Position numbers and translations under genes: made by a program
DNA from: SXOA01 sp051004015
Lineage (GTDB): Bacteria; Planctomycetota; Planctomycetia; Pirellulales; Pirellulaceae
Direction: 5' to 3'
Length of the DNA stretch: 64,000 nucleotides
Assembly: GCA_051004015.1 (NCBI GenBank)
Contig: JBPCKT010000157.1
Location: 1 to 64,000 of the forward strand
In this document: positions 38,135-47,417 of the stretch, in pieces
How positions within the stretch are numbered: position 1 is the first letter of the stretch
Layout of the letters: every line of letters starts with the position of its first letter
The notes under the pieces: generated by a model
Databases searched by the model: none
Told to the model about the DNA's origin: nothing
Seen by the model: only the letters and a program-made list of their open reading frames with translations

Positions 38135-39634
38135 CTATTCCGGCAAATAATTCAAAGTGTAGTACGCCGCCGGATGCAGCAGCGGCTGCTTTTCCGCCGA
38201 GCGGACGCCATCCAAATGCAGCTCGTGGACGTGTCCTTCCTGAAGCTTGTCGATGGTCAGCCGGACGCTCAGGCCGTCGGCGGCAACTTCGGCTCTGGTG
38301 ATGGTGGGCTTGGTGCCGTCCACTTCGGGGCTACCGTAGTCGGCCTGGTAAATATAGGTGTACGTCGAGAGGGAATAGGACTTGGGGTCGCCGGCTGTGG
38401 CGGGGTCAACCTTCTGGGTGAACGTAAGCTCAAAGCCGTCCTTCTTGGCGTGCATTTCATGGACTTCAAACGGCGTCTTGCCGGTCCAGACCAGGCGGTC
38501 CAGTGAGTAAGGCTTGCTGCCGCGTGAGCCCCAGCCGCGGTTGGTGCCGCCGACGAACATCGAGCCATCCTTCGTCATCAGGAGCGACAGCGCCCCGGAG
38601 CCACAGCCCTGGCGAAATGGGAAACAGGCTCCCTGATAATGCCCTTGCACTTTTTCCAGATAGACCCGCATCACGGTGCTGTGAGCCTGGTCGCCGACGA
38701 AGAGCTGGTTCTGGAAGACGCCGAACTTGCCGCCCGTAGTATCGCAGGCGATGCCCGCGGCGGATTGCCCCATCTTGGGATACGGAAAGTAACAGGCGGG
38801 GGGCTCCAGCTCCGGAATCTTTTTCGCCTCCACCATCGCGCGGCTCTTGCTGACGGGGTCCTTGGGACGCTCACCGATGACGCCGCCGGTCAATTCGTAC
38901 CAGCGATTGCCGCCGGGATGCCCCTGGAACGACCCGGGCCGTAGCCACTTCAGGCTGCACGCGCCGTTCCACGGGCCCTGGTTATCGGTATAGAACATGT
39001 CCCCCGCGGCGTTGGCCCCGATGCCGCCAGGCGAGCGGATGCCGCTGCACGTCGGGATGACTTTGCCGTCGGGCGAAATCCGCAGGCACCAGCCGCGATA
39101 CTTCTGCTCGCTGGTGAACGAGCCGGTAAGGCAGAGCACGACCCAGATATTGCGCTCCTTGTCGAACTTGGAACCGAAGGCGTATTCATGATAGTCGCCG
39201 GTAATCTCCCAGCCGTCGCTGACGTTTTCAAACAGGTCCGCCCGGCCGTCGTTATCGACGTCCTTCATCCGCGTCACTTCGCACCGCTGCGTGCAGTACA
39301 GCCAGCCGTCTTTTTCCGCGAGGCCCAGCACTTCGTGCAGCCCGCTCGCGAACTTAGTGAATTCCACGTCCGCCGGCGGGTCGGCGAACGGCTTATCGAC
39401 GACAAAGATGTCGCCGCGGCGCGTGGATATCGCCAACTTGCCGCTCTTCAGCAGCTCCAGCCCGCCGGCTTCCAGGTTCACATGCTCGGGAATGGGAAAC
39501 TCGATGAGTTTGTAGAAGTCCTCTTCCTTCGGCGCTGGTTGGGCGAGCGAGGCATTTGTTGACAAAAAAATGAGAGATAAAAAAATGAAGATGGGGACCG
39601 AGAACGCCCTACTCTGGAATTGATTCGAATTCAT
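38135..39634 (-). CDS. Secreted PQQ-dependent sugar dehydrogenase/NHL-like propeller protein
   Basis: A 499-residue protein with signal peptide (FSVPIFIFLSLIFLSTNAS). The body is a propeller of the glucose/sorbosone dehydrogenase type: 'MKDVDNDGRADLFENVSDGW' resembles planctomycete forms, with 'RISPDGKVIPTCSGIRSPGG' and 'NQLFVGDQAHSTVMRV'. A beta domain ends the chain. ATG 39634 lies just before the signal peptide. It follows the penta-haem protein by 61 bp, so electron transfer from this protein to the haems is plausible but not shown. Confidence 0.85.
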   Translation of the reverse strand: MNSNQFQSRAFSVPIFIFLSLIFLSTNASLAQPAPKEEDFYKLIEFPIPEHVNLEAGGLELLKSGKLAISTRRGDIFVVDKPFADPPADVEFTKFASGLHEVLGLAEKDGWLYCTQRCEVTRMKDVDNDGRADLFENVSDGWEITGDYHEYAFGSKFDKERNIWVVLCLTGSFTSEQKYRGWCLRISPDGKVIPTCSGIRSPGGIGANAAGDMFYTDNQGPWNGACSLKWLRPGSFQGHPGGNRWYELTGGVIGERPKDPVSKSRAMVEAKKIPELEPPACYFPYPKMGQSAAGIACDTTGGKFGVFQNQLFVGDQAHSTVMRVYLEKVQGHYQGACFPFRQGCGSGALSLLMTKDGSMFVGGTNRGWGSRGSKPYSLDRLVWTGKTPFEVHEMHAKKDGFELTFTQKVDPATAGDPKSYSLSTYTYIYQADYGSPEVDGTKPTITRAEVAADGLSVRLTIDKLQEGHVHELHLDGVRSAEKQPLLHPAAYYTLNYLPE

Positions 39635-39695
39635 TTTTCTGTCTTCCATTTTTCTGTCAAAAGTCCTGATCTTCTGTCTCGCGTGCGTGCAAGCT

Positions 39696-42467
39696 TCACC
39701 ACTCAAACTCCTGCGTGATGCTCGCCGCTGTGCCGGCAAACGTCACCGGCACCAGCAGCTCCCACTTGCCGCTGTTCTCCCGCACCAGCGGCTTTTGCTT
39801 CGAGCCGATTTTCATGGTCCATTGGCCGTCGATTTTGTAGCTGCCGCCTCCCGTTTCCTCAATTTTCCCGGCTGCCGCAACTCGGAAGTAGAGGTTGGCA
39901 ACCGGTTTCTCCGAGACCAGCGAGAGTGTGCGACGGAAAGAGTAAACGTCGTCGGCGCCGTAGGGAACCGGAGCGTCGGAAATTTTGATTTCCCCAAAGC
40001 TGTACTTAAACGTCGGCATCCGCTTCGGACCCAGGACATATCCGCCAAATCGATAGCCCTGCTCTTTGGCAGGCGTGCCGGGCCAGGGAGCTTTGTCGTT
40101 CTCCAGCAGGGCAAAGGGAACGCCGTCCGTCAGTTTGATGACGTTGTCCCCCAGCGGCGGCTGGAAGCCCACGCCGCGCCCTTCCCAGTGGCGGGCGGCA
40201 TCCATGAAGGCTCCTTGCCAGATGAGCGCCAGCCGCAGGTTGTTGGCGTCGAAGGCCAGGTTGAGCTTCTCGGGATAGCCGACGCCGATGGCCCGCGGCC
40301 CGGCCCCCTCAATGAAGTTGCGATACATAATCGCTTCGTCATAGGCCATCAGCTCAATCGCCCCCGTCACGAGACCGACCGGCAAAACGGCTTTGTCGCC
40401 ATCCGCGAGGTAGGCCCACATCGCCCGGTCCTGCTTGTCCACGCTCCCATCCAGCACCGTCGGCAGAGTGGTTTGGCCGTCGGGGAAGACGTTGGGCATG
40501 CGCGTCCCTGGGCGAAACGCCTGCGGGGCCTGCATATAATGATGGAACCATTCCGGCCGCAGGCGTTTCGTCATGGTGGTGAGGCTGAGGGCCTGAATGC
40601 CTGTCGATTTCTTGTCCGCGAAGGTGTGGCACTTGATGCAACCAAAGGCTTGCCCCCCCACCAGGCGGCGGCCGGCGGCTTTGAATTTCTTATCGCCGTC
40701 CTCGACATCGAGCTTGGGCACAGGCTTGAGTCCATTCTTGTCCGCCTCGTCCAGTGCGGTGACTAGCGAGCCGACATTGGCCATGCCGAACTTCGGCATG
40801 CGGGTGAACATGTAGGGGCGGTCCTTAGCCCCTTCGTTGAAGACCGTCTGCATCCACTCCGGCCGCAACTTGGCGCCGACGCCCGCGAGTGGCGGGGGAA
40901 GGCGGCCTTCGTCCCCCATCTCTGGCATGTCGGACTTGAAGTGCGTGTTGCGGGCTTCCTCCACGCCGCCAAGCTGGCCGCGGGTGTGGCAGGCGACGCA
41001 GTTGAAGCGGACGAGGTTTTGCGAGATCAACTCTGCGCTCGCCAGTTTTCCCACCAGGGGTTTCCGGGGAGGACCGTTGATTCCGGCAATCGCCGCGATA
41101 ATTGATTGCTTTTGCTTTTCGTTAAGAGCGTAGGAGGGAGTCTTAGCTGGCGCATCAGTCAAACAGCCGCCGTTGCCCTTTAATTGGGCCAGTGACGGCG
41201 CGGTGAACTTGGAGACAATCTGCTGACCGTCCTTCTTGAGGTTATGGCACGACGCACAGCCGAGCGTGGTGAAGTATTCCTTTCCCTTAGCAGCCAGGTC
41301 GCTATTGACGACAAAGACTCCCTCCTCGGGCTTATCGGACTTTTTGGCGGGAGGCGCGGCAATCAGCGTGTCGAGCCTTTGCTGCGGCTGGCCTTCGGCC
41401 TGGTACTCCACCTGCAAGACCTCTCCTCCTCCTTGCTCGAAATACTCCACAGCCACGGCGTGCAGCCCCGCGGTGATTTGCATCTGCTTCCGCTTTTGCT
41501 GAAAGGAGTGGATGCCGTCGTTGTCGATGACCAGCTTGCCATCGATGAAGAGCCGCGAGCCGTCGTCGGAACCGATGAGGAACAAATAGTTGCCGGCCTT
41601 GGGAATGTTGATATGGCCGTCGAAGCGCAGGGCGAAACCGTCTTTCAGCTTGGTCACGCCGACGTCAAAGCCCCCCGCTTCGCCGACTTCTTTCGGCGTC
41701 AGCTTACTGAAGTCCGGCAAGCGGTCCCACGAGCCTTCGTAGAGGGCGAATTGCAGCCCCGAGCTGATGTCGAGGTCCTTGAGCAGGAACGAGGCGATGT
41801 CCCGCGCGTCCTGCGGCTCCAGGTTGAGATGCGGCATCCGGCCACCGGGGCGGACGGCCAGCGGGTCGGCGAGAAATTGCGTCAGCCCCGGCACGGTGTA
41901 CTTGCGGCTGGGGGTGCCAAGAGGAATCGAAGTCGGCAGCGGGTCCTTGGGCGAATCTTCCTTCCGCGGATCGTGGCAGGCCAGGCAGCCGATGTGGTGA
42001 TAGAGGTTGTCGCCGCGGTTCACGCTTTGCCGCAGAGCGGCCGCCTCGCCGATGGTGCCGGTCGTTGCCAGGAAATGAACAATCGCCTCCACCTTCTCCT
42101 TCCGCTCCGCCTCCGAAAGTCCGGCCAGGACATTCGGCATCGTCGTCCCCGGCTTGGTCGCCTGCGGATCGGCCAGAAACTTGAGCAGATAGTTCGGCCG
42201 CACGCGGCTGCCGACGGTATCGAGCACCGGAGCCTGCTTCTTCTGCACGTACGTCTCTACGACTTTGTCCACCTGATGGCAAGACGTGCAATTCAGCTCT
42301 CCGAGCAGGAGTTGGCCGCCGACTACCAGATCGCCCTTTTCCCCCGCATGGAACCGCTCGAATCCAATGACGCGGGGATGAGCGTCGGCAGCACACAGAG
42401 TTGCTAGACCTGGAATACCGGCGATCACAATGACGAGGAGTGCGGGAAGGAACTTGGCGAGCGTCAT
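39696..42467 (-). CDS. Secreted multi-haem c-type cytochrome with PA14 domain
   Basis: A 923-residue protein with signal peptide (FLPALLVIVIAGIPGLATL). Five CxxCH motifs are visible: CTSCH (60-64), CLACH (about 159), CASCH (about 402), CVACH (about 489) and CIKCH (about 609). A PA14-like carbohydrate-binding domain (about 265-360; 'FLIGSDDGSRLFIDGKLVIDND') sits between haem sites 2 and 3. The C-terminal 200 residues are beta-rich. First gene of the operon with 38135-39634. Confidence 0.9.
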   Translation of the reverse strand: MTLAKFLPALLVIVIAGIPGLATLCAADAHPRVIGFERFHAGEKGDLVVGGQLLLGELNCTSCHQVDKVVETYVQKKQAPVLDTVGSRVRPNYLLKFLADPQATKPGTTMPNVLAGLSEAERKEKVEAIVHFLATTGTIGEAAALRQSVNRGDNLYHHIGCLACHDPRKEDSPKDPLPTSIPLGTPSRKYTVPGLTQFLADPLAVRPGGRMPHLNLEPQDARDIASFLLKDLDISSGLQFALYEGSWDRLPDFSKLTPKEVGEAGGFDVGVTKLKDGFALRFDGHINIPKAGNYLFLIGSDDGSRLFIDGKLVIDNDGIHSFQQKRKQMQITAGLHAVAVEYFEQGGGEVLQVEYQAEGQPQQRLDTLIAAPPAKKSDKPEEGVFVVNSDLAAKGKEYFTTLGCASCHNLKKDGQQIVSKFTAPSLAQLKGNGGCLTDAPAKTPSYALNEKQKQSIIAAIAGINGPPRKPLVGKLASAELISQNLVRFNCVACHTRGQLGGVEEARNTHFKSDMPEMGDEGRLPPPLAGVGAKLRPEWMQTVFNEGAKDRPYMFTRMPKFGMANVGSLVTALDEADKNGLKPVPKLDVEDGDKKFKAAGRRLVGGQAFGCIKCHTFADKKSTGIQALSLTTMTKRLRPEWFHHYMQAPQAFRPGTRMPNVFPDGQTTLPTVLDGSVDKQDRAMWAYLADGDKAVLPVGLVTGAIELMAYDEAIMYRNFIEGAGPRAIGVGYPEKLNLAFDANNLRLALIWQGAFMDAARHWEGRGVGFQPPLGDNVIKLTDGVPFALLENDKAPWPGTPAKEQGYRFGGYVLGPKRMPTFKYSFGEIKISDAPVPYGADDVYSFRRTLSLVSEKPVANLYFRVAAAGKIEETGGGSYKIDGQWTMKIGSKQKPLVRENSGKWELLVPVTFAGTAASITQEFEW

Positions 42468-42607
42468 CCAGCAATCTCCAGGCGGGCGTTTTCGACGAGG
42501 CAGCGTAGGGGGTGGGCCAACAAGTTATGTCGCTTTGCCAATGGGCGTGTCAACTACAGATGGATTTGGCGCGCCGATTCTGGCAGCAGCATCGCTGGCG
42601 ACAGATT

Positions 42608-43078
42608 TCACGAACTGCTGCCAGATGGCTGATTCGCGGCAAACAAAGCCTTGACCTCCGGCCGCCGCAAGACAACAAGAATCCAAATTCCCGCAATCAG
42701 GCTGATCAAATAGCAGCCGCACATCGGCAGGATTCCAGCCCACGCGCCGATAAGGGCGAGCCACCTTCTTTTGTATTGAAGCAGGCTGACGCTGCCAGCT
42801 ACCATGAGCAGACTTTGCAGCAACATGAGAACGGAACCAAATACTGTCTGAACCGCAGTTCGATGAATGTCCGGGCTCCAAGGATAGATGGGGTTCTTGT
42901 CGAACAGCACCAGCCCCCAATAAGCAGCGCCGTACAGCCCGCCGAAGATCCCCAGGCTTCCCATGATGACCAGGGTGATCCCGCACCAGAAGGTTGCCCG
43001 TACCGCCGACTGCGTGCGATTTACGTCGCTGACCTCCGGCGGAATCGCCGGCGATTGATACGGGTTGGGCTGGGACAC
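42608..43078 (-). CDS. Small membrane protein with NPYQSP N-terminus
   Basis: A 156-residue protein with three to four membrane spans ('FWCGITLVIMGSLGIFGGLY', 'VFGSVLMLLQSLLMVAGSV', 'CGCYLISLIAGIWILVVL'). The N-terminal 'SQPNPYQSPAIPPE' is common on small membrane proteins of planctomycetes. GTG 43078 has GGAG 5 bp upstream; a TTG at 43099 is less likely. Function unknown. Divergent from argB. Confidence 0.72.
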   Translation of the reverse strand: MSQPNPYQSPAIPPEVSDVNRTQSAVRATFWCGITLVIMGSLGIFGGLYGAAYWGLVLFDKNPIYPWSPDIHRTAVQTVFGSVLMLLQSLLMVAGSVSLLQYKRRWLALIGAWAGILPMCGCYLISLIAGIWILVVLRRPEVKALFAANQPSGSSS

Positions 43079-43199
43079 ATGCACTCCGCGTATTGACAAG
43101 CAAACTTGAGACTATCAGCCTACATGAGCCCGCTAGCCGCGTTGACACCGGCAGGGGATAAATTCAAAATGCACAGCTTGGCGGGGGGCGGCCCGGCCG

Positions 43200-43226
43200 G
43201 TAGGACAAGCCTTGGTGCTTGTCCGA
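43200..43226. repeat. GTAGGA-type hairpin upstream of argB
   Basis: GTAGGACAAGC-CTTGGT-GCTTGTCC, an 8-bp stem after a GTA leader. It lies inside the longest open frame but upstream of the chosen argB start, which argues against the longer start. Confidence 0.65.
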
Positions 43227-43294
43227 TTGTGTTTTTGGACCTGCTGAATTCTCAGACTGATTTCTCCAAAACTTCCTCACTTGGGATTCCTGCT

Positions 43295-44179
43295 TTGCTG
43301 CAACCCGTTCAAAAGGCCGATGTCCTGATCGAGGCGATGGGCTGGATTCGCCGCTTCCGCGACAAGATTACGGTCATCAAGCTCGGCGGGAGCGTGATGG
43401 AGGACGAGAACGCGCTTCGGCATACGCTGGTGGATATTGTGTTCATGGAAACCGTCGGCATGAGGCCGGTGGTCGTCCACGGCGGCGGGGCGGCGATTGA
43501 CCGAGCGATGGACGCGGCAGGACTCGTTCCCAAAAAAATCAAGGGCCGCCGCTACACCGACGATGCCACGCTGGAAATTGTCGAGCAAGTGCTGGCGTAC
43601 GAAACGAATGAACGGCTTGCCCAGCAGATTGAAGAACTCGGCGGGCGAGCCATGCCCCTGAATTTCCGCACGACCAACGTCCTTTTTGGCGAACGAATCA
43701 CGCTGCCGGGGGACAACGGCGAGCAGATTGATTTGGGGCACGTCGGCAAAGTGACGCGAGTTGACCGGGGAGTGATTGAAAAGCTGTGTTATGCCGGCCA
43801 GGTTCCCGTCATTCCCTCGATGGCGATCTCCGCGGGCGGCGGTAAGCTCAACGTGAACGCCGACACGGCCGCAACGGCAGTGGCCCAGTCGCTGGGTGCG
43901 GAGAAGCTGATCTACATGAGCGATGTGAACGGCGTCCGCCGCGACAAGACCGACCCCGCCTCCATCATCCATTCCCTCACCGACGTCGAGGCCCGCGAGC
44001 TGATGCGGATCGGCGTGGTCGATGCCGGCATGATCCCCAAAGTGGAAGCCTGCCTGGAAACGCTCGACCGGGGCGTCCGCAAGGTCCACATCATCGACGG
44101 CCGCGTGCGTCACTCGCTGCTGCTGGAGATTTATACCACCACGGGGGTCGGCACCGAGATTATGAAGGCACCCACGTAG
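43295..44179 (+). CDS. argB: Acetylglutamate kinase
   Basis: A 294-residue amino acid kinase, step 2 of arginine synthesis (N-acetylglutamate to N-acetylglutamyl phosphate). Signature parts: 'ITVIKLGGSVMED', 'VVVHGGGAAIDRAM', 'KLNVNADTAATAVAQSL', 'LIYMSDVNGV' and 'AGMIPKVEACL'. The start is uncertain: TTG 43295 gives 'MLQPVQKADVLIEAMGWIRR', matching the usual N-terminus; ATG 43337 would cut it, and the open frame to 43106 crosses a hairpin. Its TAG stop lies in the repeat at 44176-44200. First gene of argB-argD-argF-rph. Confidence 0.93.
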   Translation: MLQPVQKADVLIEAMGWIRRFRDKITVIKLGGSVMEDENALRHTLVDIVFMETVGMRPVVVHGGGAAIDRAMDAAGLVPKKIKGRRYTDDATLEIVEQVLAYETNERLAQQIEELGGRAMPLNFRTTNVLFGERITLPGDNGEQIDLGHVGKVTRVDRGVIEKLCYAGQVPVIPSMAISAGGGKLNVNADTAATAVAQSLGAEKLIYMSDVNGVRRDKTDPASIIHSLTDVEARELMRIGVVDAGMIPKVEACLETLDRGVRKVHIIDGRVRHSLLLEIYTTTGVGTEIMKAPT

Positions 44180-44200
44180 GATGGGCTTCCAAGCCCGTCC
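44176..44200. repeat. GTAGGATGGGCTTCC hairpin overlapping the argB stop
   Basis: 25 bp; matches the minus-strand form of 34364-34388 at 21 of 25. Two of the four differences fall at paired stem positions and keep pairing (GGCC/GGCC to GGGC/GCCC). The argB stop TAG is bases 2-4 of the element. Confidence 0.7.
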
Positions 44201-44316
44201 GGATTTGACCTTTACAATCCTGCGAACCAATTTCCGTTACGATACGTCCTTGCAACTTCCCTTCGCCCCGCACACCGCGGGGCGTTACTGCTTTTGTCGC
44301 CAGGTAGAATTCGTTT

Positions 44317-44343
44317 CTGGGCAGGCTGGAAGCCTACCCCACC
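44317..44343. repeat. 27-bp repeat, copy 2
   Basis: Identical to 32993-33019; ends 12 bp before the argD start, so it lies in the argD leader just before the AAGGAG site. Confidence 0.85.
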
Positions 44344-44355
44344 AAGGAGAACCCC

Positions 44356-45558
44356 ATGCCCCAGATTGCCGGCCTGAGCTCCGCCGAAACTGTCGAGCTC
44401 TTCAAACGCTACGTCATCGGCAATTACAACCGCTATCCGGTTAACCTGGTCCGCGGCGAGGGCTCGCTGGTTTGGGACAGCGAGGGGAACCGCTATCTCG
44501 ACCTCTTCCCCGGCTGGGGGTGCAACCTGCTGGGGCATTGCCCGCCGCATGTCGTGCGGGCGGTGCAGGAGCAGGTCGCCACGCTGATTCACGTCCCCAA
44601 TACCTGGCACATGGACGTGCAGGGGGAATGGGCCCGGCTGCTTTCCGAGCGGAGTTTTGGCGGTCAGGCCTTCTTTTGCAACAGCGGCACCGAGGCCAAC
44701 GAAGCGGCCATCAAGCTGGCCCGGCTGCATGGCAAGGGAAAGTACAAGATCATCACCTTCACCGGCGGCTTCCACGGCCGGACCCTCGGCGCTCTCACCG
44801 CCACCGCCCAGCCGAAGTATCACGAAGGTCTCGGCCCGTTGGTCGCCGGCTTTAATTACGCACCCCACGGAGATCTGGCTGCAGCGTCTAAACTCATTGA
44901 CGACGATACCTGCGCCATCATGGTCGAACCGATTCAGGGGGAGGGGGGCATCCGCCTGCCGCCGGAAGGTTTCCTCCCCGGCCTCCGCAAGTTGGCGGAC
45001 GATCACGGTCTGCTCCTCATCTTCGATGAAGTGCAAACCGGCTGCGGACGGACCGGCGAGTGGTTCGCATACCAGCATTACGGGGTGACGCCGGATGTGA
45101 TGACGCTCGCCAAGGCGCTCTGCGGCGGCATCGCGGGCGGGGCCCTGCTGACGACGCGGGCAATTGCCCCCAGCCTCCGTCCCGGCACGCACGCCGCCAC
45201 CTTCGGCGGCAATCCCATCGCCGCCCGAGCCGGCATCGCCGCGATTGAAATGATCGAGCAGGAAGGGCTGCTCGATTCCGCGAAGCAACTCGGCCAACTC
45301 TTCGAGCGCCGCTTCCGCAAGCTGCGAAAGGAATGCGACCTGGTCACCGATGTCCGCGTCGTCGGCACGATGGTCGGCATCGAGCTGGCCATCGACGGTG
45401 CGCCGGTCGTCAAAGGCTGCCTGGAACGCAAGCTGCTTGTGAACTGCACCCACAGCACCGTCATCCGCCTGCTGCCCGCCATGAATCTGCCGGAAGACCA
45501 GGCCGAAGAAGGCTGCGACATCCTGGCGGAAGTCATCAAGAATCTGCCGCGGCAGTAG
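44356..45558 (+). CDS. argD: Acetylornithine aminotransferase
   Basis: A 400-residue class III PLP aminotransferase, converting N-acetylglutamate semialdehyde to acetylornithine. 'FFCNSGTEANEAAIKLAR' (about 108), 'TGGFHGRTLGAL', 'EPIQGEGGI', 'LIFDEVQTGCGRTG' and the PLP lysine in 'TLAKALCGGI' (about 253) are all intact. AAGGAG lies 5 bp before ATG 44356. Relatives also act on ornithine or succinyl-diaminopimelate, but the arg cluster supports ArgD. Confidence 0.95.
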   Translation: MPQIAGLSSAETVELFKRYVIGNYNRYPVNLVRGEGSLVWDSEGNRYLDLFPGWGCNLLGHCPPHVVRAVQEQVATLIHVPNTWHMDVQGEWARLLSERSFGGQAFFCNSGTEANEAAIKLARLHGKGKYKIITFTGGFHGRTLGALTATAQPKYHEGLGPLVAGFNYAPHGDLAAASKLIDDDTCAIMVEPIQGEGGIRLPPEGFLPGLRKLADDHGLLLIFDEVQTGCGRTGEWFAYQHYGVTPDVMTLAKALCGGIAGGALLTTRAIAPSLRPGTHAATFGGNPIAARAGIAAIEMIEQEGLLDSAKQLGQLFERRFRKLRKECDLVTDVRVVGTMVGIELAIDGAPVVKGCLERKLLVNCTHSTVIRLLPAMNLPEDQAEEGCDILAEVIKNLPRQ

Positions 45559-45566
45559 GAAATCAA

Positions 45567-45675
45567 AAATCTCAAATCTCAAACAAATTCAAAGGTGAAA
45601 GGAATGCCAAATTCAAAGCTGTCGCGTTTCAGATTTCCGTTTTCAGATTTCACCATTGTTTGAGATTTGAGATTT
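45567..45675. repeat. Perfect 20-bp inverted repeat between argD and argF
   Basis: Arm 45567-45586 (AAATCTCAAATCTCAAACAA) and arm 45656-45675 are exact reverse complements. The AT-rich spacer has repeated TTTCAGATTT-like words. Very unlike the GC-rich surroundings. Confidence 0.85.
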
Positions 45676-45699
45676 CCAATTTGAATTTGGAACCATTCA

Positions 45700-46617
45700 A
45701 TGAAACACATCCTCACCCTCTTCGAGCTCTCCACCGCCGATATCGAGCGAATCTTCGCGATTTCGAAAGACCTCAAAACCAAGCTCGCCCAAGGAATTCG
45801 TGATCCGCTGCTGCCTGGGCGCGTGATGGCGATGATTTTCGAGAAGCAGTCGCTCCGCACGCGCGTCAGCTTTGAGACGGGGATGGCTCATCTGGGGGGC
45901 TCAAGTTTCTTTCTCGGACAGGATGTCGGCTTTGGCAAACGCGAATCCGCCGCCGACTTTTCCCAGGTCCTGAGCCAATACGTGGATGTTATCGTCTGCC
46001 GCACGAATGCTCATGCAAAAATTGAAGACCTGGCGAAATATGCAACGGTTCCCGTGATTAACGGCCTGACCGACTCCGCTCATCCGTGCCAGGCCCTGAC
46101 CGACCTGTTCACACTCCAGGAATTCCACGGCAAGCTCGCCGGCAAACGGCTGGCGTACATTGGCGACGCTAACAACGTCGCCAAGAGCCTCGCGGTCTGC
46201 TGCGGCAAGCTGGGGGTCGAGTTCGCCATCGCTGCCCCCGCCAAGTATCAGTTCGACGATGCCTTTTTGGTTCAACTGAAACAGGAAGTGCCGCAAGCGA
46301 AAGTCATTCAGACCACGCACACGGCGGACGCGGTGAAGGGGGCCATCGGCATCTACACCGACGTCTGGGTCAGCATGGGGCAAGAAGCGGAAGAGGTGGA
46401 GCGGAAAAAGGAGCTCGGGCCGTTCCAGGTCAACGCCGCGCTGATGAAACAGGCCCCCGCGAGCGCCATTTTCCTGCACTGCCTTCCCGCCCGCCGCGGC
46501 GAGGAAGTGACCGAAGAAGTTATCGACGGCCCGCAGTCCGCCGTCATCCCCCAGGCTGGCAACCGGATGCACGTGCAAAAGGGGCTGCTGGCGTGGCTGC
46601 TGGGGGTGAAAGTCTAA
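45700..46617 (+). CDS. argF: Ornithine carbamoyltransferase
   Basis: A 305-residue transcarbamoylase making citrulline. The carbamoyl phosphate site is 'SLRTR' (residues 51-55), followed by 'VSFETGM'; 'HPCQALTDLF' (about 128) and 'HCLPARRGEEVT' (about 260) complete the active site. Its stop overlaps the rph start (TAATG), so both are cotranslated. Length is normal. Confidence 0.96.
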   Translation: MKHILTLFELSTADIERIFAISKDLKTKLAQGIRDPLLPGRVMAMIFEKQSLRTRVSFETGMAHLGGSSFFLGQDVGFGKRESAADFSQVLSQYVDVIVCRTNAHAKIEDLAKYATVPVINGLTDSAHPCQALTDLFTLQEFHGKLAGKRLAYIGDANNVAKSLAVCCGKLGVEFAIAAPAKYQFDDAFLVQLKQEVPQAKVIQTTHTADAVKGAIGIYTDVWVSMGQEAEEVERKKELGPFQVNAALMKQAPASAIFLHCLPARRGEEVTEEVIDGPQSAVIPQAGNRMHVQKGLLAWLLGVKV

Positions 46618-47336
46618 TGCGTGCCGCCAACGAACTTCGCGCTGTCAAAATCAAGCGCGGCTACACCCGCATGTCGCCAGGGAGCGTGCTGCTCGAAGCG
46701 GGAAACACCGTCGTCCTCTGCACGGCCAGCGTGGAAAGAAAAGTCCCCGACTGGCTAGCTGGAAAAGGGAAGGGCTGGATTACGGCGGAGTACAACATGC
46801 TGCCGCATAGCACTTCGCCGCGTAAGGCCCGCGACAAGGGCGGAAAGATCGATGGCCGCACGACGGAAATCCAACGGCTCATAGGACGAAGCCTGCGAGC
46901 GGTGGCTGATTTGCTGGCTCTGGGCGAGCGAGCGATCAACGTCGATTGCGACGTGCTTCAGGCCGATGGCGGGACGCGGACAGCCAGCATCACCGGGGCG
47001 TTCATTGCGCTCGTCGATTGCCTCCGCAGCATTCAGAAAGACTTGCCGGATCCCAAGAAATTCCCGCTTACTGGCAGCGTCGCGGCCATCAGCGTCGGCA
47101 TCGTCGAGGGCAAGCCGGCGCTCGACCTGGATTACAAGCAGGACGTCGATGCCGACGTGGATATGAACATCGTCATGACCGGCAGCGGGCGGTTCATCGA
47201 GATTCAAGGGACCGGCGAAGAGGCCACGTTTGGAGACGATGATTTGGCAGCACTGCTCAAGCTGGCCAAGCAAGGCATCCGCGAGTTGACGGCGATTCAG
47301 AAGAAGGCCCTCGGAAAGGCCTGGCCGTTTGCGTAG
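46617..47336 (+). CDS. rph: Ribonuclease PH
   Basis: A 239-residue phosphorolytic 3'-5' exoribonuclease trimming tRNA 3' ends. Family marks: 'VLCTASVERKVPDWLAGKGKG', 'TAEYNMLPHST', 'GRTTEIQRLIGRSLRA', 'DVLQADGGTRTASITGAFIA' and 'DLDYKQDVDADVDMNIVMT'. ATG 46617 overlaps the argF stop by one base with a GGGGGTG site upstream. An RNA-processing gene riding at the end of an arginine operon. Confidence 0.96.
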   Translation: MRAANELRAVKIKRGYTRMSPGSVLLEAGNTVVLCTASVERKVPDWLAGKGKGWITAEYNMLPHSTSPRKARDKGGKIDGRTTEIQRLIGRSLRAVADLLALGERAINVDCDVLQADGGTRTASITGAFIALVDCLRSIQKDLPDPKKFPLTGSVAAISVGIVEGKPALDLDYKQDVDADVDMNIVMTGSGRFIEIQGTGEEATFGDDDLAALLKLAKQGIRELTAIQKKALGKAWPFA

Positions 47337-47393
47337 CCGCGCACGGCTCGCGTGCGGACTTCTGATGTTTTTCCCTGGGAATTGAAGAGGCCA

Positions 47394-47410
47394 ACACGCG
47401 GGCCGCGTGT
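47394..47410. repeat. ACACGCG hairpin, copy 1
   Basis: ACACGCG-GGC-CGCGTGT, 7-bp perfect stem, 3-nt loop; the same stem with loop AGC is at 59235-59251. Followed by similar GGCCACG / TGCTACG. Confidence 0.6.
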
Positions 47411-47417
47411 GGCCACG

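Noticed and set aside
43106..43294. Longer N-terminus for argB
   Set aside because: This part crosses a hairpin repeat and has no similarity to the start of acetylglutamate kinases.
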